In this document: piece by piece, positions 33,691-43,644 of the stretch
Numbering within the stretch: position 1 is the stretch's first letter
Layout of the letters: every line of letters starts with the position of its first letter
NCBI RefSeq assembly: GCF_014836635.1
Contig: NZ_JACSQL010000011.1
Span: 106,672 to 170,671 of the forward strand
Source: Paenibacillus gallinarum
GTDB lineage: Bacteria > Bacillota > Bacilli > Paenibacillales > Paenibacillaceae
Reading direction: 5' to 3'
Length of the DNA stretch: 64,000 bases
The notes under the pieces: generated by a model
The model's input: only the letters and a program-made list of their open reading frames with translations
Databases searched by the model: none
What the model was told of the DNA's origin: nothing
Program-made: the position numbers and the translations under genes

Positions 33691-36600
33691 TTATTTAAGT
33701 ACTTCTAACAAACGATAAATCATTACTGCTGTTTCTGCACGAGTGATATTCTTTTTAGGATAGAATTTACCATCGGCATAACCTTTAACGATTTCATAAG
33801 ATGATGCTAAGTTTACCCCGTCTGATGCCCAAGTGGTGATATCAGCATAGTCTTTAAATCCAGCTTTGGTCATAACAGGATTTTTGAGTTCTTTCATAAG
33901 AACGTTGGAGATCATGATCGATGCTTCCTGTCTGCTGATTTTAGCATTAGGACGATACGTTCCATCATTATATCCCTTTGTAATTCCAAGACTAAGAGCT
34001 ACTGAAAGCTCTGTTGCGTACCAGGCTTTAGCATCTAAGTCATTAAAGCCGTTATTAGTTCCAGCAGCACTTTCATAACCCATTGCACGTTTCAACATGA
34101 TAGCAAACTCTGCACGGGACACTTCTTTGTTAGGTGCGAAAGTTCCATCTTCATACCCTTTGATAATACCTTCCTTAACTAAGAAAGTGATTTCGTTTTC
34201 TGCATAGTGATCTTTGATATCAGTCAAAGAAACAGTAGTATCTTCTGGAGTTACTATCTCGCCAGTAGTGTCACCAATAGAACCTCCTACTGTTCCACCA
34301 CCGATAGAACTTCCACCACCTACTGCAGAACCTCCAGTGTTGCCACCAGTTGAACCGTCGTTATCGATGTTTCCACCAGTGTTACCGTCATTGTCAGTAG
34401 GAGGAGTAAATACTTCTTCCTCTGTATGTGAGACAGTTATTTCACTTATACCAATAACTTCTGGTGTACCATCAACGCCACGTTTGATAGCTGTGATTTC
34501 GTATCGGTAATTTCGATCACTCTCTATGTCTTCTTCGAAGAACGAAATTTCACCATCAACTATTGGATAATTTCCATAATCTTTAGTTTCAAGAGTTACT
34601 TCATTATAATATCCAAGATGGTAAGTACCGTCTCCATTTAGAGTGATCTTCCACTCAGGGTTACGCGCAACTTCATACCATTCCGCAGTATCTACTTCTT
34701 TAAAGCTCATTGTAAGTGTGCCTTGTTTTACTTCAGTAGCCTCTATTTGGATAATTGGCTCAACAGCTGGTGTTGTTACAGATACCGTATCCGATTCTAT
34801 TTCTCCCCAAGCATTACTAGCTTTAACAGTATAGTTATAAGTAGTGCTAGGGGTTACAGTCGCGTCTGTAATCAGGTTCAAGCTACCCTCATAAACTTTC
34901 AATCCGTCTCTAAATACTTCATACTTAGTTGCATTAGGTACTGGATCAATTTGAAAATTTACACGATCTGAGTAGGCTTTCAACACTTTCAAGGTCGGAA
35001 TAGCTTCTGGAGCCACACCTTCTTCTGGTGCGTTAGGTGTGTTTACGACTCTGTTTGCTGCTGCGGAATAATTACCATCTTTAACTGCTTTAACCGAGTA
35101 CACATATCTACGTCCACCTTCAACGGTTGTATCTTCAAAGTACGTTTCATCAGCTTCTGCCATAATTACTTGACCATCGCGATACAATTCATAGCTATCC
35201 GCATCAAAAGTTGGTTCCCAACTCAACGCTACATTTTTATATGTTGCATCTTGCAATGTCAATGTTCTAGGTGTTGTCACTTGACCCACAGGGAAAGTAT
35301 AAATAACAGTTCTCTCTGGGCTACGTGTGCCTTGCACATTCAAAACAGATACACCATACTTAACTGTTTGTCCAAGTTTACCGAGTACTTTATAATAATT
35401 CTCAGTTCCACTGAGTTCAGCGATCTTAAGACCGTCTGCAGTTAATATCACGCTTAGTGTCTCGTTACTTCCATCCCAAGACAATAATACTTCTTCTTTA
35501 GAGTTTCCTTTTACAGCTGTAAATGTAGAAGGAGCTACCGGAGCCGGCGCAATCTCTACTTGATCTTCTTCAAGCGTTGTAACTAACAGTGTTGCAAATT
35601 CACCTTCAACACCGTCTTTGATCGCAGCTACTTTATAAGTGTAAGTTGTGCCATCCATTAAATCTTTATCAGAAATCCAAGTTGATAATACAATACCTAT
35701 TGGCATTCCATTACGTTTAACAACGTATTCATCTGCACCATCTACAGCATTCCATTTAACTTTAGAAGTGGTAGTACCAACCTTCTCTGCTACAAAGTTG
35801 CTAGGAGCAGGAAGTTTATCAAGAGTTGTTGATTTAGTTGTTCCACTCACGCCTTGACTTCCACCAACTGTTTTCCCTGATACAGCCCAAACTTTAAAGT
35901 CATAGTTAGTTGCTTCTGCCAAACCTGTCACGGTGAAAGAAGTTTCTTCTGTCTTATCTCTTTTAGTTGCACCACTCATAGATATTTCATAACCATCTGC
36001 ACCTTCTTGAGCATCCCAAGCTAGTGTAATAGAGTTAAGTGCGGTGCTGACAACTCTTAGGTTTTGGATAAACGTCAAAGCCGGTTTGGTTGTTACTTCT
36101 ACACTAGCTGATTTACTGAAAGAATTACCTGCTTGTGCTTCAACTTCATAAGTATAAGTAACTCCTGGCTTAGCAGTAATATCACTGTAACTATTTGTTT
36201 TCGGAAAGAATATTACTCCGTCATTTCTAGTGATTACGTAGTCTGTTATTCCTTCAATAGCATCCCAACCAAGGTCTACTCTATTGGAACCTACCACGCC
36301 TGCTTCGGCATTAGTTATATCTGGAATTTGTCCAGTTTTGATCTCCAATGACGCGGAATCGATCGACTCTACTCCATCTTTAACTGCACGAACTACATAA
36401 GTTTTCGTGCCACCTACATAAGCTGTTATGTCTGTGTACGAAGTGCCAGTGACTTCTTTATAACTTCCGATGTCCACTTTAACTTTATAACTTGTTGCAC
36501 CTTCTACAGCATCCCAAGCAATAGTGTTACTAGTAAATGTGCTACTCACTTTGCGTACGTTTTGTGGGACAGATACTGTTTCTATGCTGGCTTCCGGTGT

Positions 36601-36711
36601 GATGAGTCCTGAGGCTGCTTCCACCTTACCTCCGTCAATCAAACTGGTAGAACTACCTAATACTAATGTACTTGCTAATGTCAATGCTAGAAACTTCTTG
36701 AATTTCTTCAA
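33691..36711 (-). CDS. FN3-repeat SLH surface protein, 1006 aa (TTG start)
   Basis: A signal peptide (K-K-F-K-K-F-L-A-L-T-L-A-S-T-L-V-L-G-S) opens the protein, with cleavage near V-E-A-A. About eight fibronectin-III-like domains follow, each ending in a strand such as Y-T-Y-K-V-x-A. A Gly/Ser/Asn-rich linker with a Val/Asp/Thr-rich region precedes three SLH repeats at the C-terminus (S-R-A-E, S-R-Q-E, T-R-A-E). It is therefore displayed on the cell wall. The TTG at 36711 has AAGGGAAG 7 bases upstream; the earlier ATG at 36756 extends it with a segment unlike a signal peptide. The long leader (36712-36900) carries a GGGGTCAATTGATCCC palindrome. Adhesion or shielding is a guess. Confidence 0.9.
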   Translation of the reverse strand: MKKFKKFLALTLASTLVLGSSTSLIDGGKVEAASGLITPEASIETVSVPQNVRKVSSTFTSNTIAWDAVEGATSYKVKVDIGSYKEVTGTSYTDITAYVGGTKTYVVRAVKDGVESIDSASLEIKTGQIPDITNAEAGVVGSNRVDLGWDAIEGITDYVITRNDGVIFFPKTNSYSDITAKPGVTYTYEVEAQAGNSFSKSASVEVTTKPALTFIQNLRVVSTALNSITLAWDAQEGADGYEISMSGATKRDKTEETSFTVTGLAEATNYDFKVWAVSGKTVGGSQGVSGTTKSTTLDKLPAPSNFVAEKVGTTTSKVKWNAVDGADEYVVKRNGMPIGIVLSTWISDKDLMDGTTYTYKVAAIKDGVEGEFATLLVTTLEEDQVEIAPAPVAPSTFTAVKGNSKEEVLLSWDGSNETLSVILTADGLKIAELSGTENYYKVLGKLGQTVKYGVSVLNVQGTRSPERTVIYTFPVGQVTTPRTLTLQDATYKNVALSWEPTFDADSYELYRDGQVIMAEADETYFEDTTVEGGRRYVYSVKAVKDGNYSAAANRVVNTPNAPEEGVAPEAIPTLKVLKAYSDRVNFQIDPVPNATKYEVFRDGLKVYEGSLNLITDATVTPSTTYNYTVKASNAWGEIESDTVSVTTPAVEPIIQIEATEVKQGTLTMSFKEVDTAEWYEVARNPEWKITLNGDGTYHLGYYNEVTLETKDYGNYPIVDGEISFFEEDIESDRNYRYEITAIKRGVDGTPEVIGISEITVSHTEEEVFTPPTDNDGNTGGNIDNDGSTGGNTGGSAVGGGSSIGGGTVGGSIGDTTGEIVTPEDTTVSLTDIKDHYAENEITFLVKEGIIKGYEDGTFAPNKEVSRAEFAIMLKRAMGYESAAGTNNGFNDLDAKAWYATELSVALSLGITKGYNDGTYRPNAKISRQEASIMISNVLMKELKNPVMTKAGFKDYADITTWASDGVNLASSYEIVKGYADGKFYPKKNITRAETAVMIYRLLEVLK

Positions 36712-36926
36712 ATCTAAACTTCCCTTCGAGTTAAGTTCTCTCGGGGCAATGTCCACAACGGGATCAATTGACCCCGACTTTCTATTTACTAATTACTAAC
36801 GATTTTCTACTTATGTACCTCTCTATCCTCCCATACTTTTCTCATGTCACAGCATACCTCAATTTGTGACTCATCGTTATGTTTTTCCAAAATTATTTCT
36901 TCTAATTTTTTAACTTACTCTGTATT

Positions 36927-37523
36927 TTAGGATACAATCTTGGGTCTTTTGTAACTTGAAGTGTAAACCGTATTGATAATGTCGGTCTGGGTTACTTTTT
37001 TATGTTGGATGCTACGTGTGTACTTATTTATAAAATTTTCGACAGACCCATTATTTTGAAGCTTTGAGATCATTTCGTATAGCTCAGCTTCAGTATGCCG
37101 GATATCAGATGTCTTGCATATCATAATGCTTTTAATCCGACTTTTCACAAATTTTGTAGGTTGCTGCATATTTGAGTTTTCCATAACTTCAATTATGTTC
37201 GGCTTTACCAACATATAACTTTCAGTTAGAGCCTCAATGCCATCGAAACTTTTAACTTTCATGTAACTTTCAATAAATGCAGTGAACCGATAGCGATTAA
37301 ATAGTTCAACGTTAGACGCCTGATAAACACATTTACTGACTTTAATGACGACATGATCCAACTCGATTTTTTCATTCGGTGCATATACGCTACCAAATAC
37401 AAGTCCATAGGTTTGTTTATTTTGAGCGTTTGGCTGGATCAAATCAATTAACACACCCTCAAATCCAAGTTTACGGTTCCGATATGGTCGAAGTTCCTCT
37501 CTCGTATCTAAATTTGCAGTCAT
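36927..37523 (-). CDS. Unknown protein with OB-like N-terminus, 198 aa
   Basis: I do not recognise this protein. Strands in the first 100 residues (F-E-G-V-L-I-D-L-I, Y-G-L-V-F-G-S-V-Y, H-V-V-I-K-V) could form an OB-like barrel, with helices after. The ATG at 37523 has AGGAGG upstream. The longer version from 37589 is not supported. Confidence 0.5.
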   Translation of the reverse strand: MTANLDTREELRPYRNRKLGFEGVLIDLIQPNAQNKQTYGLVFGSVYAPNEKIELDHVVIKVSKCVYQASNVELFNRYRFTAFIESYMKVKSFDGIEALTESYMLVKPNIIEVMENSNMQQPTKFVKSRIKSIMICKTSDIRHTEAELYEMISKLQNNGSVENFINKYTRSIQHKKVTQTDIINTVYTSSYKRPKIVS

Positions 37524-37994
37524 TTTAATATCCTCCTGTTTTATAAATTTATATTTTCTTATATCAACTCGCCTTATTAGTTCATTCATGGGCTGGAATA
37601 TGAACCAGATACTTCACTCTTACTATAGGTGGGTTCGCATGATCTTTTAGCGAAGTCACAACTTATTTCTTTCTTGTTGTTTTTCATGATTAGGTCCTGG
37701 AAGTGTATATTTGATCTGTTTACTAAAAAATGAATTTGACTAGAAATACGGTACGAAACGGGGGTTCATATATCATGATATATCGGTTAATTATAACTTT
37801 ATTTTATAGTGGTTGATTTCACTTATAACATTTATAAAAATATGCGAAATATGATCTAAAAGTCTAGACACTCAGATGTTTTATTGTTAAATAAAGTTAA
37901 TTTGTGATAAGATTGTCCTAGTAAATCCTTACTGATTTTAAAGAATGGTCAAACTGCAAATTCTCTACTACATGAAAGGTATGTGAAGCACTTA
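37524..37994. other. Intergenic region, no gene seen
   Basis: AT-rich spacer between divergent genes. It holds a 16-bp palindrome ATATATCATGATATAT (37768-37783). Possible promoters lie near both genes. I see no ORF worth calling. Confidence 0.5.
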
Positions 37995-38471
37995 ATGAGC
38001 AACGACAATAAACTTCAATCTTTTTCGATGTATGCCGTATTGGAAAAACCCCTATTGGATTTTTGCGCACAGGGTGATGGAATCAGTGTACTTCCAGTTT
38101 TTGAGGAAAAACATTTTCCGGATGCTGAAGTGGTTGATGTTTCTCTAGTCAATTTAGTTAAGCTACTTGCTACAGCATTCGGCCGAACTCGGCAGCCGCT
38201 AGCTTATAAAATTATTGATCGTATCCAGGATACTAACGGAAGAAAAAAGACGCTTCGTTTTAGATCTCGACATCCACTTTTTACCGACGGATCACCCAAA
38301 CATCAGAATCTTTGCTTGGTTAGTGGCATGGTGTATCTGGGAATTCCCATTCTGCCTTACTTCGATGGTGTAAATATATTAACTGTCGATGAAAATCTTT
38401 CATTGGTCGTCTACGATGATTCGGCTGACTACTCTGCCCTTATTCATCGGAAAAATTCTGATTTATTATAA
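37995..38471 (+). CDS. Unknown protein, 158 aa
   Basis: I do not recognise this protein. It has alternating hydrophobic strands and helices. The start is uncertain: ATG 37995 has a weak GAAG site; a GTG at 37983 has AAAGG only 3 bases away. It begins a plus-strand three-gene run with 38489-38845 and the YdjM-like gene. Confidence 0.6.
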   Translation: MSNDNKLQSFSMYAVLEKPLLDFCAQGDGISVLPVFEEKHFPDAEVVDVSLVNLVKLLATAFGRTRQPLAYKIIDRIQDTNGRKKTLRFRSRHPLFTDGSPKHQNLCLVSGMVYLGIPILPYFDGVNILTVDENLSLVVYDDSADYSALIHRKNSDLL

Positions 38472-38488
38472 GAAGGAGTGAAGCATTT

Positions 38489-38845
38489 ATGGGAAGTTTT
38501 CCTGAAATAAAACGCGGCGGGCTCCCAACGTTCGCTGATCAGCAGAAACTCATCGCGGAATTTCCGTCAATCATACAAAGCATGCGTAAACAAACATCTC
38601 TATTTCACCAAATGACTAAAAATCAAACAGTCCTTTCTACTCATCAATTGAATGCGATTACTAAGCAAAACGAACTTACAGAGCGTCTCTTACATAAAGT
38701 TGAAGAACTATCGAAAGACTCAAAAGTAACAAATTTATTGATTTCAGAACTTATAGCAATTCATCGGACCGTGATATCGGACGATACAGATGGACAGAGA
38801 GATTTTATTCTTGGTGATGCTCAGCGACGTGTAGATAAACAGTAA
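38489..38845 (+). CDS. Unknown helical protein, 118 aa
   Basis: I do not recognise this protein. The middle is a long helix with Leu/Gln/Lys (L-N-A-I-T-K-Q-N-E-L-T-E-R-L-L-H-K-V-E-E-L), probably a coiled coil. AAGAAGGAG precedes the ATG, 17 bases after the previous stop. Confidence 0.6.
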   Translation: MGSFPEIKRGGLPTFADQQKLIAEFPSIIQSMRKQTSLFHQMTKNQTVLSTHQLNAITKQNELTERLLHKVEELSKDSKVTNLLISELIAIHRTVISDDTDGQRDFILGDAQRRVDKQ

Positions 38846-38871
38846 TAGAATAAATACGAGGTGGACGCTTT

Positions 38872-39609
38872 ATGATGGGTAAAACGCACGTTGTCGGTTC
38901 ACTGGCTGCGCTTCATATGGGCCTAATCGGGTATGCGTTCATCGCTACTCGTTCGCCGGCGAAAGATAAATTAGATGATTTTCAGGTGTTTGGCCATTCA
39001 ATTCACTTACCGAACACGTTGCTAGAATATGGACTGACTGTTTTAGCGGTGATTCTGTTTGTTTTCTTGCTTTTACGAATAGGCCGAAGAAAATTACTTT
39101 TTGTTTATTTACTGGGACTATTTGGATCACTTTTTTTACTCAATTGGTTTTCGAATACAGGCGAACCTCTATCTGCAGCACTCATTTTGCTGAGTTTTAC
39201 ACTCGGAACACTCTTGCCAGATATCGATTCGGAAGAATCGTCGATTGGACGATACTTTGGATTGCTGAGTCGGATCATTCCTCATCGAACGATCACCCAC
39301 ACGATCTGGATCGTGATCCTGCTCGCTGCTGCATCTTGGTCTTTTCATTCGATTTTTCTGGCAGCACTTACGCTTGGGTACGCACTTCACATCCTCGAAG
39401 ATTCATTCAGTAATCAGGGGATTTGTTGGTTCTATCCTGTAATCGGGAAGTATATTACTCGGCCAGGTGGTCAGACAATAAAAGCGGGGCGAAGTACGAC
39501 CTTTGCATACACGAAGGGCGGTCTAGCTGAACATTTATTCTTGTTCTTTTCTTTAGGAATCCACGCTGTATGTATGGCGTTGTTCTTTTATTGGATCAAA
39601 GTACTTTAA
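38872..39609 (+). CDS. YdjM-like membrane metal-dependent hydrolase (DUF457), 245 aa
   Basis: DUF457/YdjM proteins are membrane proteins with a bound metal site. The pattern is here: M-M-G-K-T-H-V-V near the start, L-L-P-D-I-D (acidic metal ligands), P-H-R-T-I-T-H-T and a second L-E-D-S-F-S-N-Q-G. About five or six hydrophobic segments are visible. GAGGTGG precedes the ATG. In E. coli YdjM is SOS-regulated; no LexA box was seen here. A substrate is unknown. A strong terminator follows. Confidence 0.8.
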   Translation: MMGKTHVVGSLAALHMGLIGYAFIATRSPAKDKLDDFQVFGHSIHLPNTLLEYGLTVLAVILFVFLLLRIGRRKLLFVYLLGLFGSLFLLNWFSNTGEPLSAALILLSFTLGTLLPDIDSEESSIGRYFGLLSRIIPHRTITHTIWIVILLAAASWSFHSIFLAALTLGYALHILEDSFSNQGICWFYPVIGKYITRPGGQTIKAGRSTTFAYTKGGLAEHLFLFFSLGIHAVCMALFFYWIKVL

Positions 39610-39643
39610 TATATTTCTTATAACTAGATCATAAACAAGAAGG

Positions 39644-39672
39644 ACTAGGGTAGCCGTTAGGCTACCCTACTT
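39644..39672 (+). terminator. Terminator after YdjM-like gene
   Basis: AGGGTAGCC pairs with GGCTACCCT around 4 bases. The following T run is weak. Confidence 0.6.
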
Positions 39673-39737
39673 TCCCACTCATTCACATAAGTATAAGTCT
39701 GACCTCTTTGTTTTCATTGTCTTTGACTATCTTTGAC

Positions 39738-39881
39738 CTAATGGTCAGGATTTATACCTTCCTCTTTAGCGTCCACATAGTTGTCTTTTACATCTTCCCA
39801 ACAGCTTGAGCAAAAACCCATCATATTTACTAAATCTGCATCAAGGCAACCTCTACAATTAGTAAGTGTGTTAAATTCCAC
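39738..39881 (-). CDS. Small zinc-binding protein, 47 aa (GTG start)
   Basis: Found by reading the minus strand. The GTG at 39881 has GGGGGGA about 9 bases upstream. C-R-G-C near residue 9 and C-S-S-C near residue 24 could bind one zinc ion. The C-terminus is acidic. Function unknown. Confidence 0.55.
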   Translation of the reverse strand: MEFNTLTNCRGCLDADLVNMMGFCSSCWEDVKDNYVDAKEEGINPDH

Positions 39882-39909
39882 CTTGGTATCCCCCCTTATT
39901 AGATTAGTT

Positions 39910-40092
39910 TTACTGCGTCAACATTTCCCCCGTCCAACCACATTTACAAAAGTAATTCCAGCACTGTGTTTCCAAAAAACCATCATTCTTTAAAACCTTT
40001 CCGGTTCTAACAGAACGAACACGGCAAACTGCTATTTGTTCGTATATTTTTAAGTTCTCATTGCCGCATTTCGGGCATTTTTCGTATTCCAT
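39910..40092 (-). CDS. Small zinc-ribbon protein, 60 aa
   Basis: C-P-K-C-G near the start and C-W-N-Y-F-C-K-C-G near the end make a zinc ribbon. The ATG at 40092 has GGAAGGGAG upstream. A longer reading from 40167 overlaps the previous gene and lacks a ribosome binding site. Function unknown. Confidence 0.6.
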   Translation of the reverse strand: MEYEKCPKCGNENLKIYEQIAVCRVRSVRTGKVLKNDGFLETQCWNYFCKCGWTGEMLTQ

Positions 40093-40151
40093 TTGCTGTT
40101 CTGTTCTCCCTTCCCAGGAAAAGAGGTTAGGTTGGCCCTCGATACTGTAGT

Positions 40152-40832
40152 TTAAACCACCAAACATCCATAGTATTGTTTGTAATTTATAGCCTCATAA
40201 ACTATTACGTTTTCACCTTCCACTGCTCGTGAAGCGCAAAGCTCAAATACTTCGTAATAGCGCGACCAAATGTTATTAGCCGTCAAAATATCTGTTACCA
40301 TATCTTTATTAAACACCGTTGTCTGCTGTTCTTCGAATTGATCCATATACTTACTATAAAGACAATCGACAGTCATTTTATTCCGATCCGTTATATAATT
40401 ATCTACGGGATTAGATACTAAACTTAAGTTTGTCCAATGTATCTCGTCTCCGACAATGCGTATTCTGGCAAGATCAAACGCGTATTCAGAAGAAATATCA
40501 AGTACATAACTAAAACCTATAGACAATACTTCATCCGGTTTAGGTACTTTTAAAGGCTGACCAATAAGAGGGTCTCTTCTAAGGAATTTGAGCTTGGCCT
40601 TTTCTGCCATCTCTTTATTCGATAAATTTTCTGCGTAAACACCATTTTTTATCTCGTCATCTGACGCAAACAAACCGTCATGCTGTTTCAACTTTACAGC
40701 GGGGCCTTTTACCAATGGGTAGATATGAAGATCCTGTGCTGACTGTAAAGATATATCGTATATCTCATTATTTTTGAAACTTGCTCTATACCCTATAATT
40801 TTTTCTTTGAACTCTAATTCACGAACTTCCAT
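40152..40832 (-). CDS. Unknown protein, 226 aa
   Basis: I do not recognise this protein. It is mixed alpha/beta with no membrane segment or clear motif. AGGAGG precedes the ATG. It follows the PP-loop gene on the same strand with a 65-base gap. Confidence 0.65.
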   Translation of the reverse strand: MEVRELEFKEKIIGYRASFKNNEIYDISLQSAQDLHIYPLVKGPAVKLKQHDGLFASDDEIKNGVYAENLSNKEMAEKAKLKFLRRDPLIGQPLKVPKPDEVLSIGFSYVLDISSEYAFDLARIRIVGDEIHWTNLSLVSNPVDNYITDRNKMTVDCLYSKYMDQFEEQQTTVFNKDMVTDILTANNIWSRYYEVFELCASRAVEGENVIVYEAINYKQYYGCLVV

Positions 40833-40897
40833 GTGAATTACCTCCTTATTTGATTGTCTATTACTAGTACAGTGGGGTATTGCTCTTTATTAATTAC

Positions 40898-42013
40898 TCA
40901 TGCTGCGATCTCCTTCATCCATTTTTCTTCAATCACTTCCTGCCATTTATTCACCCATTCTTTTAATTTGGATGCATAGGTGTCTTTTAGGCGTTCGTAC
41001 TCTATAGAGTACACTTCAGCCAGGGGTCTCCGACTATAATGTAGGTATGGGATACTATTCATGATTTTTGTACCACCTAATTGAACCCGGCGCAGTTCAG
41101 CATCGAACCAGCAGGCTTTAAGGAAAGAAAGAGGTTCAGCTTCGATGATTTCATCCCAATCCATTCCGATGTCTCGATCCCCGTCGCAGTTGAACGGACA
41201 AAGGTAACAGCGGGAACGTCTTGTTGGAAATTGGTTGACTTCGAGGAAATGAATACTATCTGCAGTAGTCAGATTTTCTTCTACTAGCGGGTAAGCTAAA
41301 CGGATGTATTGGAATTGGGGAGATTGATCGGTGTTGATTCGGCGGATCTCATCGTAAGAGAATCCGATATCGATGATAAATCCGACGTTCGCAGGCATTT
41401 TTTGATTGGATTTTAGACCGTGTTTCTGGAGGACAGCTCGCCGTACCGCTTGTTTAACCGGAATGATTTTAAAATCGACTGTACATTGTCTAGGCATCAT
41501 ACCTGCCGGCTTAATTTCTCCGGTCTTACGGTCCAAGCTGCTACAATAGACTGGCATTTGGAACCGCTGGTAGTCGGTCAGTATCCATCGCATAAGCATT
41601 TCTTCTAGCCCACCGCTCATATTACTGTGGCGGGTTATTATGAATGGTGTTTTATTTCCGATTTCTTGCTGCCGGCGCTGCCACCATTTCACCTGCTCAT
41701 GGATGAACTCCGGTTCCGCACCGGTGTCGGAAAATACGATGTAATCATAGTGGATCTCACCACGAAAATGTTGTTCTAATAGATGCGAAGACTGAGTCCC
41801 GCCGCCGAAACTGAGGACGTGATAGATTTCATCTCTACCTTCTTGCCGCAATCCTTCAGCCAGTTCAGCGCGAGTCCGAAATACTCCGCTCCGATATCTT
41901 GAAGTCAATCGGAAATCCGGGGCCTCATCAAACATGGTCATTTGCTCGACTTGATCAGACATTTGATTCTTTTTCTGTCTAGTTATTACCTGAACCGGAT
42001 CTTTTGTATTCAT
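40898..42013 (-). CDS. PAPS-reductase-like PP-loop protein, 371 aa
   Basis: Residues 68-76 (S-F-G-G-G-T-Q-S-S) form a PP-loop nucleotide-binding motif like S-G-G-x-D-S-T. A cysteine/arginine motif (R-Q-C-T-V-D-F-K) and a later C-Y-L-C-P-F-N-C cluster match phosphoadenosine phosphosulfate reductase-like proteins of phages and DNA-modification systems. Classical PAPS reductases carry out sulfate assimilation; relatives such as DndC act in phosphorothioate DNA modification. Partner Dnd genes are absent here. AGGGAGGC precedes the ATG. The four-Cys cluster could bind iron-sulfur or zinc. Confidence 0.75.
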   Translation of the reverse strand: MNTKDPVQVITRQKKNQMSDQVEQMTMFDEAPDFRLTSRYRSGVFRTRAELAEGLRQEGRDEIYHVLSFGGGTQSSHLLEQHFRGEIHYDYIVFSDTGAEPEFIHEQVKWWQRRQQEIGNKTPFIITRHSNMSGGLEEMLMRWILTDYQRFQMPVYCSSLDRKTGEIKPAGMMPRQCTVDFKIIPVKQAVRRAVLQKHGLKSNQKMPANVGFIIDIGFSYDEIRRINTDQSPQFQYIRLAYPLVEENLTTADSIHFLEVNQFPTRRSRCYLCPFNCDGDRDIGMDWDEIIEAEPLSFLKACWFDAELRRVQLGGTKIMNSIPYLHYSRRPLAEVYSIEYERLKDTYASKLKEWVNKWQEVIEEKWMKEIAA

Positions 42014-42046
42014 AAAAGAGCCTCCCTTTTCTTTTTCATGTTCGAA

Positions 42047-42721
42047 TTAAACATTTGCATTTGGTCTAAGCTGAAATAAGATACTGTCTGCGATTAGATC
42101 CAGGCTTACTACGGTTAAAGTGTTTTTATTGGTCCACCGTGTACCGTCTAACGGTTTGTTTTCATCAAGCCATGCGTTCAATAGATTCATATTGATCACA
42201 CCATCAGGTTGTTCAAATATACCGAAGGTACCCATATCAGACTGAAGCCCTTTATAGATCGTTTCTTTTAAAGCGATAACAGCATATTTTAGTTTGTTGA
42301 TGTTGTTACTTTGCGAAATGTCATGCAGAGACGAGTGAATAGATCGCGTTATAGGAACTGGGAAACTTTGTTCACTTATAATCTCTGAATTCATCACATA
42401 TTTACTTGTCCACTGTGTTCCTGTCTTTAGAAGATACAAAATACGACGTAACGTTGAACGTTCTATTTTTCTCCATTCATACGTCATAGGTTTAGTGATC
42501 CATCTCATTCCCGTTTGAACATTATTGATCGTAATGACTTGAAAAGATTGAAGTTCTTCGCGCACGTTCCGTTCTGTTTTCTCTGTTGGATTTTGATCAA
42601 GTTCTTGCTGCATGCGATTAAGCATTTCCATCATTTCAATGGGGTCCATTTCATTTTCAAATTTCGGGGAAACTTTGTTTATGACCTCAATAATTTTTCC
42701 ATTTAAAAAAGCGGTTTTCAT
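42047..42721 (-). CDS. Unknown protein, 224 aa
   Basis: I do not recognise this protein. The N-terminal helix is acidic (M-E-M-L-N-R-M-Q-Q-E-L), the rest is mixed. AAAAAGGAG precedes the ATG. It lies 33 bases upstream of the PP-loop gene and may be in the same transcript. Confidence 0.65.
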   Translation of the reverse strand: MKTAFLNGKIIEVINKVSPKFENEMDPIEMMEMLNRMQQELDQNPTEKTERNVREELQSFQVITINNVQTGMRWITKPMTYEWRKIERSTLRRILYLLKTGTQWTSKYVMNSEIISEQSFPVPITRSIHSSLHDISQSNNINKLKYAVIALKETIYKGLQSDMGTFGIFEQPDGVINMNLLNAWLDENKPLDGTRWTNKNTLTVVSLDLIADSILFQLRPNANV

Positions 42722-42781
42722 TTTAAATATCTCCTTTTTACATTTATTAAATCGTTGGTTTCTGTTAAGCGATAGCGTTTC

Positions 42782-42818
42782 ATTAAAAAGGCGCCGGAAT
42801 TATTGCTCCGACGCACTA
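42782..42818 (-). terminator. Terminator after CPBP gene
   Basis: GCGTCGG pairs with CCGGCGC, followed on the minus strand by TTTTTAAT. Confidence 0.7.
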
Positions 42819-42957
42819 TATTCTCAGTTTATTTTATTGGTCGGGGCCACTTAAATCGGGAGTATCACTCGATTTTGTAGATAATTAGGCTCCGACAATA
42901 TAGATTACTAAAAAGGATAAGTCGTACAGAGCATCGTAAAATAATTTGCTTTATCGT

Positions 42958-43644
42958 TCAAGCAATGATACTGACGGTGTTCCATACGATATGCACAGCA
43001 ATGCAGGCGTAAATGCTTTTTTGACTGAGCCTTACGTATAAGAAACCGGCAGCCATAATCCCATAAGACGTCCATCCCATGATGCCTGAGGGGCTGTGGA
43101 TGGCAACAAAAAGCATACTGGATGTAATAAAACTGATATAACTGGGGCCAAGTGTATTAGGTAGCAGTTCACGGAATACAAGTTCTTCAGTCACAGGCGC
43201 CAAAATAGTAATCATGAAGATCATGATGAGTGGGAATCGACCTATCATATCGGTTAGAGACTCCTGGTTGGGTTGTGACGGTAATGTAATTCCGATCAGG
43301 CTGTACAAGTAGGTAATCAACGTTAACCCAATTATACAACTAATAAAGACTCCTATAATGGGAAGAATTCGAATCCGGTTGACGTACCTGTATTTACGCT
43401 GCCGTTTGCTAATGACGCGGATCGCGAAGGTAAGTATGATAAGTCCGATTAGGATCGATACAACGTTTATGAGTGCGGTATATTCAGGATACATCGTTCC
43501 TAACATAACGGTGATCGGAATGAGCTGCGGACTTAAAAAGAAAGCGATGGCTTGGTATAGTTCACGATGTACAAACATTTTTTTGATGGATGGCCAGTGA
43601 AATATTGGATAAGAGTTCGCTGTATTCATGCTGCTATTCCTCAT
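42958..43644 (-). CDS. CPBP-family intramembrane metalloprotease, 228 aa
   Basis: CPBP (CAAX protease/bacteriocin-processing) proteins cleave substrates in the membrane. The motifs T-E-E-L-V-F-R-E-L (catalytic E-E-x-x-x-R), F-V-A-I-H (His) and H-I-V-W-N (H-x-x-x-N) are present. Six or seven hydrophobic segments are visible. The start is the ATG at 43644, which overlaps the stop of the upstream gene and has AAGGAAAA upstream; ATG 43629 is an alternative. In Gram-positives this family is often linked to bacteriocin immunity or processing; no bacteriocin is obvious here. Confidence 0.85.
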   Translation of the reverse strand: MRNSSMNTANSYPIFHWPSIKKMFVHRELYQAIAFFLSPQLIPITVMLGTMYPEYTALINVVSILIGLIILTFAIRVISKRQRKYRYVNRIRILPIIGVFISCIIGLTLITYLYSLIGITLPSQPNQESLTDMIGRFPLIMIFMITILAPVTEELVFRELLPNTLGPSYISFITSSMLFVAIHSPSGIMGWTSYGIMAAGFLYVRLSQKSIYACIAVHIVWNTVSIIA

